A stretch of 64,000 nt of DNA from Fragum whitleyi (GCA_948146395.1 OX411548.1:57493020-57557019), one strand, 5' to 3'; positions 48,901-58,235 are shown, numbered from the stretch's first letter. Translations and numbers: made by a program. Notes: generated by a model from the letters alone, not told the origin.

Positions 48901-51900
48901 TATGCGACACAAAACAATAGCGTGTTCCATTCATAAGCATCATGTAAATTGTCCTTTCAAGTATCTTTAAATGTTTGACCACTTGAAATGATAAATAATG
49001 TCTACAACATGAGGGCCTGGGACTGCTATATTGACTCTCTGAAAAGCCTATGTCTTGATAGTGCTATTTAAGATATAACAAGAAAAAAGTGTCATAAAAA
49101 TATATCAATAAATGAAGGAAGAGTTGCATTGACAAGAAAATTTACTTAAAAAACCCTTTTTCCTGCATAATTGCACCAAATGGCAAAGTTGTGGTCATTG
49201 TCATTTGAGAAACATTTTGTTTAAGTTTCACGACAATTCATGCATAAATGAATAAGTTGTATAAACAATAATTAATAATTATGACATAAAGCCCCTTTTC
49301 CAATGAAATGTATCTATAAACATAATAAGAGTTGCATTTGCAAGGAAGGTAACATTAAGGCCCCTTTTCAGTGATGTAATATCACTAAATGGAAAAAAAT
49401 GTGGCCACAGTCAAATAATGAGAAAACATTCTGTTAAGTTTCTGATAAGTTATTATGGAAATTTGTGTATAAATGAAGGAGTTGTGTGAACAATGAATAT
49501 ACATAAAGGCCCCTTTTTATCCTGAAGCGGCATATAACTAAACTAGAAAAGACCATGAATGGCTTAAGTTGCTCCACAAGCTAGGAATTCTTGTAATACA
49601 TGTAGCAAATCAAAGTTTTGACTAGATTTTTAGATATCTTGGGTTCTACTGATGTTCAAAGTGATTTTCATAAGTTTCCACTATAATAACATATAGAGAT
49701 ATGACCTCCGTCCATAAAAGACATATCTTTCATCCAATCAAAATAATTTTAAGCTGTATGATAATGGGTCACTCAAGGATCATACCAATGAAGTTTGATT
49801 GATATCCATCTGTTACATTCTGAGAGAATGATTTTCAAAGTTTCCACTATAATATCATATAGAGAAATGACCTCCACTCATAAAATACATATTTTTCATC
49901 CAACCACAATAAATTTTGGTAGACTGATAAAGGGTCAGTCAAGGATCATTCAAGTGAACTTTGGTTGTTATCCATCAGTTACATTCTGAGAAAATAATTT
50001 TGAAAGTTTCCACTATGTAACATATAGAAAATGACCTCTGCCCATAAAATACATATTTTTCATCCAATCACAATAAATTTTGGTAGCCTGATAAAGGGTC
50101 AGTCAAGGATCATTCAAGTGAACTTTGGTTGTTATCAAATCATTGGAATCTGAGAAAACTCACTTTGTACCATACTTGGAAATTAGCCACGCCCATTAAA
50201 TCCCTGTTTTTATTGGATCAAATTTGATTGAACAACTCTGAAAGAGGGTCACCCAAGGATCATTCCTGTGGAGTTAGGTTGAAATTCATCCAGTAGTTTC
50301 TGAGGAGAAAATTTTTAAGGAAAAAGTTTATGACCAGAGGCATGGACAGACGGATGGACACATGTCACAAACAATGCCATGACAATAGCCCCAGAGGCCT
50401 TCGGCCAGTGGAGTTAAAAACCACAAATGCACAGTCACTGGAAAAAGAAAATTCTGTGAAAGTTTCACATGAATTTATTGTATCCATTAACAAAGAGAGA
50501 AGTTTTCTTAACAAACTTTACATTTAGGTCCCTTTTCTATGACTCAGCATAAAATCACCACACCACATCAATTTGCAAATGGTCAGATGATGTAAACTAC
50601 TGAGTGAAATTTTCATTACCATCCATGCATATATCAAGAAGTGTTAACAATGCTTGACAGATCAGGCCCATTTCCGAGAGGAACCATCCTTGTGATAGTA
50701 CAATCGTCCTGAGTAAGTTTAAGTCAATAGGAGTAAAACTTGACTTTAAAGAGTTAACGAGGATTTTCTAATTAAATTTGAATTAGGCTCCTTTTCCATG
50801 ACGCTTGACTGATCTGACCCATTTTCAAAAAGGCTAAAAATGGTCATCATTGATATCTAAAGACTGAAAAAGTCCATACCAGGCGCAGGTTTTGTTTTCA
50901 CATCTTTTGTGTTGATGACTTCTCTCTTTGACTGGGATTTAAATGCAGCATCTGCAGCAACATTGTTAGTTCTTCCTAATTTTGCATGGATTACCTACAA
51001 AACAACTGACAACAATGACCACTTTCATCCTGTACTTATTAATGTATGACAGGGTTTGACACTAGCTTCTGAAAGAAAGGGGGCAGACGGACTCCATTCT
51101 TATGAAATCAAGGAGTCCAACCTAAAATTAGGGAGGCCAAATTTCCAAATTTTGAAGAGAAAGTTGTGTAAAAGAAGGAAGTGCTTGTAAATTTCTACTT
51201 TTGCATGATAATTCCTTCAATAAGATGTTTTTTTATTAAATAATTAGCAGACACTATACTACCAAATGTTATAAAAAATTATAAAGTATAAAGTATATAA
51301 ATCATATAGTTATAAATTATGCAACATAGAGATCTGAAATATTGATAATTTTATGGGTTGAAACTTTTCTAAATCATTTGTTTGTGTAAATATTCCATGA
51401 CCTTGACAGGTGACCTTGTCACATGACCTTGACTTTGGTATCAACAGATGCATATCCTTGAAACTTATCATCATGCCAAATACGAGGCATCTATTTTGAA
51501 TAGGCTTGAAGATATTGGCAATGTTAAGTTTTTTGGTTAAGTTTCGCAGACAGAGAGACAGACTGACAGATGGATGGACAAATGGACAATGGTAAAACAA
51601 TATCCCCCATCACTCCCATCTTTCTATGTGGGGGCATAAAAATTTACTGAAAACAAGATGTGTTAGTGAAACACGAATGCCCCCGGAACAGCATTTTTTT
51701 TTAAAGTTTGACCTTGACAGATGACCTTGACCTTGTCACATGACCTTGACCTTGTCACATGACCTTGACTTTGGTGTACAGCTTTGTATGTCAAATACTT
51801 TAGGAGAAAAGACAAAGGTTAAGTTTTCGGGTCAAGTTTTCAGACAGACGGACGGACAGACAGACGGACATGAGTAAAACAATATGCCCCCGATCTCTCA

Positions 51901-52120
51901 ATACGGGGGCATAAAAAAACTTTTTCCAACTTACATCATAAGTATTTGGGGCAGGTTTCACATGCTTCTGTTCTATCTCTGTGGCTATTGCGATAGGCTT
52001 CTGAAAATTTCCAGTTGCACCTGATCTGTTGAAATCTGATTTAGTTGATAAAAGACTAGGTAAAGCATAGATTCCTGGGCCAGGTGCATTAGACATTAAA
52101 TACCTTGTCTGTCTTTTTGA
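35599..52120 (-). CDS. STPG1: STPG1-like gene (sperm-tail PG-rich repeat protein), five internal exons, ends not found
   Basis: Five minus-strand exons join with consistent phases (0, 1, 0, 2, out 1) and GT-AG borders: 51935-52120, 50880-50994, 44686-44789, 36272-36336, 35599-35789. Together they code for about 220 residues with Pro-Gly-Pro-Gly-x-Tyr (SHIPPO) repeats: APGPGIY, KPAPNTYD, KPAPGQYD, FPGPGAY and VPPGPGAYELVDF. A C-terminal block, SGAAFVSTTSRW, resembles the end of vertebrate STPG1, as does KKQLFP preceding the last PG repeat (from memory). The family is linked to sperm-tail and ciliary microtubules, and STPG1 was also named for a role in O6-methylguanine-induced apoptosis. The 5' exons and the last short exon were not placed. 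The introns, up to about 8 kb, consist mostly of repeat arrays. No promoter was identified. Confidence 0.85.
36272..36336 (-). CDS. STPG1: STPG1-like exon, FPGPGAYKPNEP
   Basis: 65 bp, phase 0 in and 2 out. Acceptor TTTTCAG, donor GTAAGT. Reads FPGPGAYKPNEPIEPAKKQL, then FP. It lies nearly 8.4 kb from the previous exon; that intron holds the family B, D and E arrays. Confidence 0.82.
36337..37389. other. Intron sequence, nothing recognised
   Basis: Part of the STPG1-like intron between exons at 44686 and 36336. No array or SINE was recognised in this stretch. Confidence 0.5.
37390..37810. repeat. Dispersed repeat P, copy with palindrome insert
   Basis: Matches 28865-29240 segment by segment (ATTATGCAAATTCAATTGA, AGCTATCAGCTAGTACCGAG, CATGAAAACGAGCATGGAAA) but contains an 85-bp palindrome at 37472-37560 that the other copy lacks. 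Confidence 0.7.
37472..37560. mobile_element. Palindromic hairpin element, copy 1
   Basis: An almost perfect palindrome: GATGGCTCAGTGCGAAAA, then CAGTTGTAACTCCCTATA, a short loop, and the inverted partner ending GCACTGAGCCATC. The homologous locus at 28.9 kb lacks it, so it behaves as an insertion. A second copy is at 44466-44549. Confidence 0.8.
38371..39112 (+). repeat. Perfect 371-bp tandem duplication inside the family B array
   Basis: Two units, 38371-38741 and 38742-39112, appear identical, including two identical 67-codon minus-strand ORFs. Neighbouring monomers of the same family differ much more, so this is a recent event or an assembly artefact. Confidence 0.9.
39372..39813 (+). 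repeat. Family D element nested in family B
   Basis: Header ACAAGATGTGTTTGTGAAAC, arm ATGCCCCCG, two body units with TTTGGTACCAGCGGATGC, (GACG/GACA)n, and the tail hairpin ATGCCCCCGATCTATCGATG followed by CGGGGGCATAAAA. Removing it restores a family B monomer reading AAAGTGA, A-run, ATGCCACACCCTGCC. Confidence 0.88.
39954..40394 (+). repeat. Family D element nested in family B, second copy
   Basis: Same structure as the copy at 39372 with two body units and tail hairpin ATGCCCCCGATCTATTGATG, GCAGGGGCAT. Removing it rejoins TTTAAAGA to ATGTTGCACAGGGACGG, as expected at the end of a family B array. Confidence 0.87.
40757..41222 (+). repeat. Family C array fragment
   Basis: Family C monomers with TATGAACAAACTTGGTAGAG and TCTGGTTTCAGAGAAGAAG, a 15-G run at 41110-41124, ending at AGGAGGAGAAGATAG without a GGAC stretch or tail. 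Confidence 0.75.
41223..41583. other. No recognised feature
   Basis: AT-rich intron sequence between two arrays. Confidence 0.45.
41584..44113 (+). repeat. Family E tandem array, 156-bp monomers, header and tail complete
   Basis: The header is ACAAGAGCCATGTCGGACAT (hairpin GCCATGTC/GACATGGC) with the arm ATCCCCCGCC at 41608-41617. About fourteen monomers of 156 bp contain GCAAGAGTTGTAGTTCTTGT, CTTCTCCTCCATGAGATC, AAGTTTCAAGTTGATAGC and GCTCCGGACAAAATCTAAG. The end has GACGGAATGACGGAAC and a tail with ATCCCC and GGCGGGGGAT near 44099-44108. The middle has a six-monomer higher-order period of 930 bp. ORFs inside are open stretches of the repeat. Confidence 0.88.
44114..44465. other. Intron sequence, nothing recognised
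   Basis: A 105-codon minus-strand ORF ends here but shows no family motif. No array monomers. Confidence 0.45.
44466..44549. mobile_element. Palindromic hairpin element, copy 2
   Basis: ATATCGATGGCTCAGCGCGA opens and the inverted partner ending GCTGAGCCATCGATAT closes an 84-bp palindrome with the centre CCCTATATGTTTATAGGG. It matches the copy at 37472-37560, with changes in the two arms that keep them mostly complementary. It lies about 140 bp from the exon at 44686. Confidence 0.82.
44686..44789 (-). CDS. STPG1: STPG1-like exon, PAPGQYDVN block
   Basis: 104 bp, phase 1 in and 0 out. Acceptor CTCTTCAG, donor GTTCGT. Reads GQYDVNDTLLHDSVKVPF, then FKSKSKRQMAADPPK. The GxYDxNxxL start fits a SHIPPO repeat continued from the previous exon. 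Confidence 0.82.
44930..45190 (+). repeat. Family L element, 3'-truncated
   Basis: ACAAGAGCACTGCCAACGGG header, body with GGGGCATAATTTGCACAAA, TGCATCTAGAGTTATC and GCCAAGTTTCAAGTGAATGC, then (ACAACGACGAC)-type repeats in place of GGACGG. No closing arm seen. A body fragment of the same family appears near 35935-35990. Confidence 0.6.
45287..45311. repeat. 25-bp poly-C tract
   Basis: An uninterrupted C run preceded by CCCCCTGCTACCCCT. Such runs are prone to length errors in assembly. Confidence 0.95.
45429..45475. repeat. Small inverted repeat
   Basis: CGTCCCTACA (45429-45438) and TGTAGGGACG (45466-45475) are perfect inverses around a 27-bp loop that holds a second short pairing (CTACA/TGTAG). 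Not a recognised terminator or RNA gene. Confidence 0.55.
45925..46360 (+). mobile_element. tRNA-headed SINE of a second family
   Basis: The head has CGGTGGTCTAGTGGTAAAA (A box) and GTGGTTCGAATCCC (B box) with GACTACCAATCC between. The body carries CTTTACACTGGGCACGTTAA, AGAACCAAGGAGGTC and later (CA)n near 46344. The acceptor ends pair poorly, so this is a SINE head and not a working tRNA gene. The 3' end was set at the (CA)n and is uncertain. Confidence 0.65.
46489..46774 (-). mobile_element. tRNA-derived SINE, near full length
   Basis: Minus-strand head GCCGCGGCAATAGCCCAGTT, CTTCTAATCCAGGGG (anticodon-like TCT), a short insertion, GGGTTCGATCCCC and a closing GGCCGCGGC. Core with AATACCAGGAATCCATCG, tail at the left edge. 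The head differs from the copy at 33009 mainly in the compensated acceptor stem (GCCGCGGC against GCCGCCAC). Confidence 0.82.
46775..47418. other. Intron sequence with a cluster of ACGTCC/GGACGT motifs
   Basis: Between 47065 and 47195 eight or so GGACGT or ACGTCC hexamers alternate with A/T-rich spacers. No known element was recognised. Confidence 0.5.
47419..48537 (+). repeat. Family E array with a nested family D element
   Basis: Header ACAAGAGCCATGTCTAACAT with arm ATCCCCTGC; three to four 156-bp monomers; tail ending GGCGGGGGATA near 48536. The family D insertion at 47546-48008 splits the first monomer. Confidence 0.83.
47546..48008 (+). repeat. Family D element nested in family E
   Basis: Header ACAAGATGTGTTTGTGAAAC, arm ATGCCCCCG, two body units, (GACAGACG)n, tail hairpin ATGCCCCCGATC...GCGGGGGCATAAAA. 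The host monomer reads through as AATAA[CA]AAGGGCAAT once it is removed. Confidence 0.88.
48538..49079. other. Intron sequence, nothing recognised
   Basis: A 112-codon minus ORF (48504-48842) overlaps the end of the family E tail and shows no family signature. Confidence 0.45.
49080..49540 (+). repeat. Family M diverged array
   Basis: Recurring GCCCCTTTTC, GTGGYCA, GAGAAACATTCTGTTAAGTTTC-like phrases and GGAGTTGTGTGAACAA at intervals near 120-150 bp. Related in wording to family J. No header or tail. Confidence 0.5.
49542..50420 (+). repeat. Family A array, header and tail complete
   Basis: Header ACTAGAAAAGACCATGAATG with GCTCCACAAGC, five monomers, last monomer, GGACAGACGGATGGAC, tail AGAGGCCTTCGGCCAGTGG then AGTTAAAAA. 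Confidence 0.82.
50515..50860 (+). repeat. Family J fragment
   Basis: CACCACACCACATCAATTTGC, ATGCATATATCAAGAAGTGTT, CTTGACAGATCAGGCCCATT and GAACCATCCTTGTGATAGT match the array at 20925-21747. It ends close to the STPG1-like exon at 50880. Confidence 0.65.
50880..50994 (-). CDS. STPG1: STPG1-like exon, KSQSKRE block
   Basis: 115 bp, phase 0 in and 1 out. Acceptor TTTTGTAG, donor GTATGG. Reads VIHAKLGRTNNVAADAAF, then KSQSKREVIN, ending KTKPAPG across the junction. The A-F-K-S-x-S-K-R pattern recurs in the next exon. Confidence 0.82.
51393..51642 (+). repeat. Family D element, header lost
   Basis: Body with GACCTTGTCACATGACCTTG and GAATAGGCTTGAAGATATTG, GACAGACTGACAGATGGATG, tail hairpin ATCCCCCATC...GTGGGGGCATAAAAA. 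Confidence 0.75.
51653..51917 (+). repeat. Family D element next to an STPG1-like splice donor
   Basis: Header ACAAGATGTGTTAGTGAAAC with ATGCCCCCG arm, an internally shortened body, (GACG/GACA)n and tail hairpin ATGCCCCCGATC...CGGGGGCATAAAA. Its end is about 11 bp from the intron's GTAAGT. Confidence 0.85.
51935..52120 (-). CDS. STPG1: STPG1-like exon with PG repeats (APGPGIY, KPAPNTYD)
   Basis: 186 bp, 62 codons, phase 0 to 0. Acceptor CTTTCAG, donor GTAAGT at 51929-51934. The coding frame starts SKRQTRYLMSNAPGPGIY and ends KPAPNTYD. A family D repeat ends about 18 bp past the exon, just beyond the donor. Confidence 0.85.
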
Positions 52121-52194
52121 CTGAAAGAAAGGACAAAAATCAATAAACTTTGTGTTGAGGTAGTGGACCTCTAATAGTTCAACATTACCAACCT

Positions 52195-52620
52195 CATGGT
52201 CTTTAATAATGTTGATCTATCATCATGCCAAATATGAGGCTTGAACCTTGAATAAACTTGAAGAAAGTGGCAATGTTAAGATTTTGGGTTAAGTTATTGA
52301 GAAGTCTGACCTCGAAAGATGACCTTGACATTGTGACAGGACAATGACTATGGTATCAGCAGATGTTTATCATTGAGATCTGTCACCATGTCAATTTTCA
52401 GGCTTGTTTCTTGAATAAGATGAAAAATATTGGCAAGGTCAAGTGTTTTGGTTATATCTTTGAGTCATTTGACCCTGAAAAATGACTGACCTGATCACAT
52501 GACCTCTCTTTTGGTATCAGCAGATGTGTATCATTGAGATCTGCCACCATGCCAAATACGAGGCTTGTATCTTGAATAGGCTTGAAAATATTGGCAATGA
52601 TCAGTTTTCAGCTAGCGAAA
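52195..52620 (+). repeat. Diverged family D body units
   Basis: Three degenerate body units (ATCATCATGCCAAATATGAG, GAATAGGCTTGAAAATATTG, TTTGGTATCAGCAGATG), without header or tail. Confidence 0.7.
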
Positions 52621-52639
52621 GCGTCAGCTTTGCTGGCTT

Positions 52640-53117
52640 TAGTTAACATACAAAAATTTTGAGGAAGTCTAAAAAGTTCAAATGAGTGCAAACTGCCTCT
52701 GGCATGTTAACCACTAAATGAATGAATGCTTTGGCCATAAAAAGTAGTTCTCCCCTTATGTTGCATACCTATGTCTGCAGTTTCAACCCCTCATACTTTA
52801 AGCTCATAAGGGCAAATTGGGCTTATGGTGAGCTGTGTGATCATTAGATATCCCTCGTATGTCGTTTGTCATCAACTCTCTTTAGTGTTTATATCATAGG
52901 GGCAACAATTCATGAATATTGGACATTAATGTTTGTCAGGTCATTAAGATGAAGCGTTAAAATTTGAAATATTCATATGAAAACACGTGAAAAGGCCGCA
53001 CATTTTATGTCAGAAAGGGGACTCAATTAGAAAATGAGAAAATTTGAACAGAAATAAGGAAAAAAAATCAGGATTTATGAGAATTTTTTCACAATCACGG
53101 TTGTACAGTGTACAGTC
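52640..53117. other. No recognised feature
   Basis: AT-rich sequence between family D remnants; no coding exon with family similarity seen. Confidence 0.4.
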
Positions 53118-53166
53118 AATGTTAAAACAATATGCCCCTGATCTTTCGATGTGGGGGCATAAAAAT
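53118..53166 (+). repeat. Solo family D tail hairpin
   Basis: GTTAAAACAATATGCCCCTG, ATCTTTCGATG and TGGGGGCATAAAAA form the family D closing hairpin with no recognisable body upstream. Confidence 0.7.
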
Positions 53167-53708
53167 AATGATTGATAAATAGTTGTTTCCCTTGTACTAA
53201 GAAGAGTTGTATTTGATACACTTATCCTTAATTTGATCTATTCAAGAATAAAATTTCATATTCATAGCACGCATACTTACAGATATGCTTTGAAAGGAAA
53301 CAATAGATAATACTTTACAGCCAGGGGTCTCTTTCAAGAAAAGTCCTATGATTGAAATTTGGCTGTTTGTTAAAAATTGTCTTTGAAGAATTTTTTTTTT
53401 GGCTTTCAAGAAACTCGTATCATCCTGAAATCTACAATTAAATCTGCAACACCTTTAGACCAGTCGTAAATTTTACAATTTTGTCCCTATGGGCCTAAAA
53501 TTTTCTCAGATACCTTTCTAGCTCTCGCGATGGTTAGAACGATTCAATAGCTATGCACATGCAAATTTTCACAGTACAATAAAGTGCAATCAACAAGATA
53601 TATTGAAAACAACTAGTGTACCATCATTTCCATGTTTGATTTTGCTCTGAGATAATTGTATGATTGTCACAGAATGTTTACATAGTGGCATTAAATTGTT
53701 GTACTTAC

Positions 53709-53758
53709 TGAAGAATCAACCCTTTTATGATCATGAATGAAAAAGTTTCTTGCCCTTC
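53709..53758 (-). CDS. Tentative upstream STPG1-like exon
   Basis: 50 bp bounded by a pyrimidine-rich acceptor ending TTTCTAG and a donor GTAAGTAC, phase 1 in and 0 out, which would splice in frame to the exon at 51935-52120. It reads RARNFFIHDHKRVDSS with no family motif. A rival candidate with the same phases lies at 53281-53345 (donor GTAAGT, reading through ETPGCKVLSIVSF). Splice logic alone cannot choose between them. Confidence 0.3.
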
Positions 53759-53929
53759 CTAGAAACGCATATAAAGAAAGAACAAGAAAGTGGGAGATGC
53801 CAAATTTTTGTGAAACCAAACTGCTCTCACATTAAGCAATATAGATTCCTGTGTTTCATGCTTCAAATGCTATTAATTGAAAGGAAAATTCCACATCCTT
53901 CTGTCAAATTCTTCAAAGCTGCGAACTTA

Positions 53930-54150
53930 ATAAATAGAGTTTTACGCCGCTTTCAACATTTTTTCAGTTTAATGGCGGCAACTGGAGCACCTTACAATGG
54001 ATTCCTGGTATTTCTCTCACCAGTACAACCATTACATTCTTTCCTAGCCCCTATCTACTATCTCGCATAGATCTACGATTATCAACCCATTGGTTAGAGA
54101 CAAATAGTCGGAAAGAATGATTGAGGCGGTCGGGGAAAGAACCATAGAAG
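53930..54150 (-). mobile_element. Decayed SINE
   Basis: Contains GTTTTACGCCGCTTTCAAC, ACAATGGATTCCTGGTATTT, CAACCCATTGGTTAGAGAC and a head remnant GGCGGTCGGGGAAAGAACC, as in the SINE at 33009-33292. An (AAC)n run follows at 54165. Confidence 0.7.
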
Positions 54151-55154
54151 GATTCCTTATTAAAACAACAACAACAAAACCGCTGCGCTGCTAAAACTTA
54201 TTTTATTCTCTTTTCACCAAAGATAAACTGAGCAAATAATCAACCAAATACAATAATTGAACGGCTATACTTAGCCAGATGAAACATGTCTAAGCTACAT
54301 GTAACTATTGTAGTTGCACTTATACGACAACTGCACTAACCTTTGGTTAGAGTTATCAGTAATTTTGTCTGTAAGCGAACCATCCTTCATTCATTACCTT
54401 ACATTTCTCAAAAAAACACCTTTACAGATTGGGAGAATTACATACAAAAACACAAATTGCGTTTGTTTTTTTTTTCCTTCTTTGACTAGCAACGGTAAAC
54501 GGAAGCATTCCAAAGTGCTACTGGCTTCTCCCAATTCACCGGCCTTTTCCCAAAGTAATGATCGGCCCTTTCCAAATCTCCAAGTCTACTGTACCCAATG
54601 ATCCTGTGTGCCGTTCCCAATCGGGAGAACTTTAATTTTGTGTAGAACTGCCTTTTGAAATCGTTGGGCCTTTAGATATGCTGTAAATCATCATGCAGGA
54701 AGTAAGCAAAGGATATAATGTCTGCAGTGGTAAAAACATTTAACTACATACAATCTAATCGATACTCATGAGGTTTTCGATTTTCCACAAAAGATAAACA
54801 AACTTTTAAAGGCACACAACTCAAACCATAGACAGGTTTACATAGAATTTCATAGAGATATCGATTTTTGACATGAAAAGTTTCGACCGTAGAGACCAGT
54901 CTCTTTCTACTTTTACTTTCCCACTTTCTCATGTGATTCACAAACTTTTATTGCAGCAGCTTATCATGAGCCACAAAGCTCAATATCATCATAAAAAGTT
55001 ACAGAAAGGTGGCAATCCCGGCAATCAAACTATCAAAGACTTTTTTAGATAAGGATCGACTATGGCGATGAGCGCAACTGAGAATGATAAGTTTCGTCCC
55101 TGATGATCGACTTGCTTTTCATTACGATGGTGAACAACTTTCCACAATAAAAAA
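54151..55154. other. No recognised gene
   Basis: ORFs up to 95 codons show no family signature. No array monomers. Confidence 0.45.
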
Positions 55155-57270
55155 ACAAGAGGACCCTGAGGGCCCTAAATCGCTCACCTGATATTTCAAG
55201 TAAATTACCATTAAGACTCCTTTTCCTATGATATGGCATGAACCTTCCCATTTTCAACAGAGTTCATTCTTGTGACCTGGCAAACATTTTAATCAAGTTT
55301 CATGAAGATTGGACCATATTTGTGGCGTCTGGAACTCTAAAGAGAAAATTGTCATTAAGGTCCCTTTTCCCGTGATATGGCACATATACTTCCCATTTTT
55401 TAAAGAGTTCATCCTCATGACCTAACAAACATTCTGACAAAGTTTCATAATGATATGACCATATTTGTGGCTTCTAGAGTGTAAACAAAAAATGTCATTA
55501 AGGCCCCTTTTTCTGTGATAAGGCACAAATCCTTCCCATTTTCAACAGACTTTATCCTCATGACCTAACAAACATTCTGACCAAGTTTCATGAAGATTGG
55601 ACCATATTTGTGGCTTCTACAGTCATGGCGAAGGACCTTCAGACATGTCCGACAAAAATCCCCTAGGTCCGGTGAAGTTTACCATTTCCTCAGTCTGAAT
55701 GTCCGACACTATTTTCTCGGCAGAAAAAGCTGTTTCAACAGTTAATCCCAACTTTCACTTAAGAAAACACTTTTCTAGTCAACTTTCTCACGAAAAAAAA
55801 CTCTAATTTTAAACTTTGTATAGGTCTAGAATCCATAAATTAACAGTTCCTCTACGACTTTCGGCACCGCTAGAAAGTGCAAATTCTCTTTTACAAATTG
55901 TACCAATTAAGAGAAAGAAGAGATGAAATAAGGATCCAATTTAGAAAGAATTATTGATAGCTAGTCTTATCTTACCTGAATTTTTTGTATTTTTTTAGTT
56001 TTGAAGGCACACAGACTAAAATAATTTTCTGCTTATTCACTGAGGTACCCAAGAATGCTTGACCCATTAAGTTATGTCTGTTCTTTTTTTTAATGAAAAA
56101 ACACAACTGACTGTTACCTACCTTGAAATTTGAAAAGACATCTTATTTCTCTTTTAATTCTGTTAATTTCTAAATCTCTGTATATATCAGAATCTTTGCT
56201 TTTATATGAAAGCACTGAAAACACTGACAGAATGAGAGGACTTTGACAAGCTAATTAGGCCTTTAATTGTATTGCTAATAATTTAATAAGTTTTCTCTCT
56301 CAATGAGGAAACACTACAATGATGATATCATTTGCCCCCTTAAATGTTTGGTCTGACAGGTCTGACTTCGGTCTGACAGTTTTTCAAGGACTGTCAGACC
56401 GACTGTCTGACAGATTTTCTGAGTCCTTCAGCATGTCTGCTTCTAGAGTGTAAACAAGAAATTTGTCTTTAAGGCCCCTTTTCCCCTGATATAGCACGGA
56501 TCCTTTCCATTGTAACAATTTTTACTAGGGACCACCCATGGAATATTTCTGCCGAATTTAGTTGATTTTGACTCATAAGTTTAGGAGGAGATGTCAAAAA
56601 TTGTCATTAAGGCCCCTTTTCCCATAGATATGGCATGGATCCTTCCCATTTTCAAAAGAGTTCATCCTCATGACCTAACAAACATTCTGGCCAAGTTTCA
56701 TGAAAATTGGACCATATTTGTGGCTTCTAGAGTGTAAACAAGAAATTTGTCATTAAGGCCCCTTTTCCCGTGATATGGCACCGATCCATTTCATTTTAGT
56801 AATTTTTACATGGGACCACCCAAGGAATATTTCTGCCAGATTTGGTTGATTTTGACTCATAAGTCTAGGAGGAGATGTCATTTAAAGAAATTGTTGACAA
56901 AATTGTCATTAAGGCACCTTTTTACGTGATATCGCACGGGTCCTTCCAATTTTCAATAGACTTGATCCTCATGACCTAACAAACATTCTTACCAAGTTTC
57001 ATGAAGATAGGACCATATTTGTGGCTTCAAGAGTATTAACAAGAAAATTGTCATTAAGGTCCCAGTTCCCGTGATATGGCACAGATCCTTTCCATTTGAG
57101 CAATTTTTACAAAGGACCATCCAAGGAATAATTCTGCCAAGTTTGGTTGATTTTGACCCATAAGTTAAGGAGGAAATGTTGTTTAAAGAAAAAGTTGACG
57201 CCGTGACGGACAGACGGACAGACTGACACCGGACATTGATTGATCACTTCGTGCTCAGGTGAGCCTATAA
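55155..57270 (+). repeat. Family H tandem array with inserted DNA transposon
   Basis: The header is ACAAGAGGACCCTGAGGGCC with the arm GCTCACCTGA at 55182-55191. Monomers carry TTGTCATTAAGGCCCCTTTT, GTGATATGGCAC, AAGTTTCATGAAGATTGG, ACCATATTTGTGGCTTCTAG and AGTGTAAACAAG. The end has GACGGACAGACGGACAGAC and the tail arm GCTCAGGTGAGC at 57253-57264. An 820-bp element interrupts it at 55620-56439. Confidence 0.85.
55620..56439. mobile_element. 820-bp non-autonomous DNA transposon with 6-bp target duplication
   Basis: Ends CAGTCATGGCGAAGGACC and, inverted, CAGACATGCTGAAGGACT. Flanking CTTCTA occurs at 55614-55619 and 56440-56445. Removing one copy with the insert restores GTGGCTTCTAGAGTGTAAAC, as in intact monomers nearby. 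Several TCTGACAG motifs in both orientations lie near the right end. A 6-bp duplication is unusual; no transposase is present. Confidence 0.75.
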
Positions 57271-57472
57271 ATGATTCAAGATTTGTTAATAATCAGGCAT
57301 ATCTGATCATTAAATAGTCATTCATATGCTTGATTTCTTTTTTTCTTTTCTTTTTTTTTTTGTCAATGTTTAAGAAGGTAAAAGGAAACAGTAAAACAAA
57401 CATGGATAGGATACAGCATTTTTCTGGCACATTGGGAAAGGTACAACTTTTCAATGCAATGAAACAGTATTA

Positions 57473-58233
57473 AACTAGAAAGCCATGAATGGCTTGAGTT
57501 GCTCCACAGGCTTTAAATTCTTAAAATAGCAAATCTAAATTTTGACTAAATTTTTAGATATTTTGGGTTCTACTGACGTTCAAAGTGATTTTCAAAGTTT
57601 AAAACATATAGAGAAATGACCTAACCCCATAAAACACAAATTTTTCATCCGATGACAATAATTTTTTGTAGACTGATAAAGGGTCACTCAAGGATCATTC
57701 AAGTGAAATTTGATTGATATCCATCAGTTACATTCTGAGAAAATGATTTTCAAAGTTTCGACTATATAACATATAGAGAAATGACCTCCACCCATAAATA
57801 TTTTTTTTCATCTGATCGCAGTACTTTTTGATAGACTGATAAAGGGTCACTCAAGGATCATTCAAGTGAAATTTGGTTGATATCCATCACTTACATCCTG
57901 AGAAAATGATTTTCAAAGTTTCCACTATATAACATATAGAGAATTGACCTCCGCCAATAAAATACATATTTTCGATCCGATCACAATAATTTTTGATTGA
58001 CTGATAAAGGGTCACCCAAGGATCATTCATGTAAAATTTAATTGGTATCCATCTATTAGAATCTGAGAAAACTCACTTTTTACCATATTTGGAAATTAGC
58101 CACGTCCATTAAATCCATGTTTTTCATTGGATCAAAATTTCTTGAACAACTTTGAAAGAGGGTTACCCAAGGATCATTCCTGTGAAGTTTTGTTGAAATT
58201 CATCCAGTAGTTTCTGAGGAGAAGATTTTTAAG
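57473..58233 (+). repeat. Family A array, tail replaced
   Basis: Header ACTAGAAAGCCATGAATGGC with GCTCCACAGGC, four monomers and the start of the last monomer (GAGGAGAAGATTTTTAAGG). At 58234 the sequence switches to another header, and the family A tail is not found beyond that element. Confidence 0.82.
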
Positions 58234-58235
58234 GA

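Noticed and set aside
53281..53345. Candidate 65-bp exon upstream of the STPG1-like gene
   Set aside because: Splice sites and phases fit, but the peptide has no family motif and it competes with the candidate at 53709-53758.
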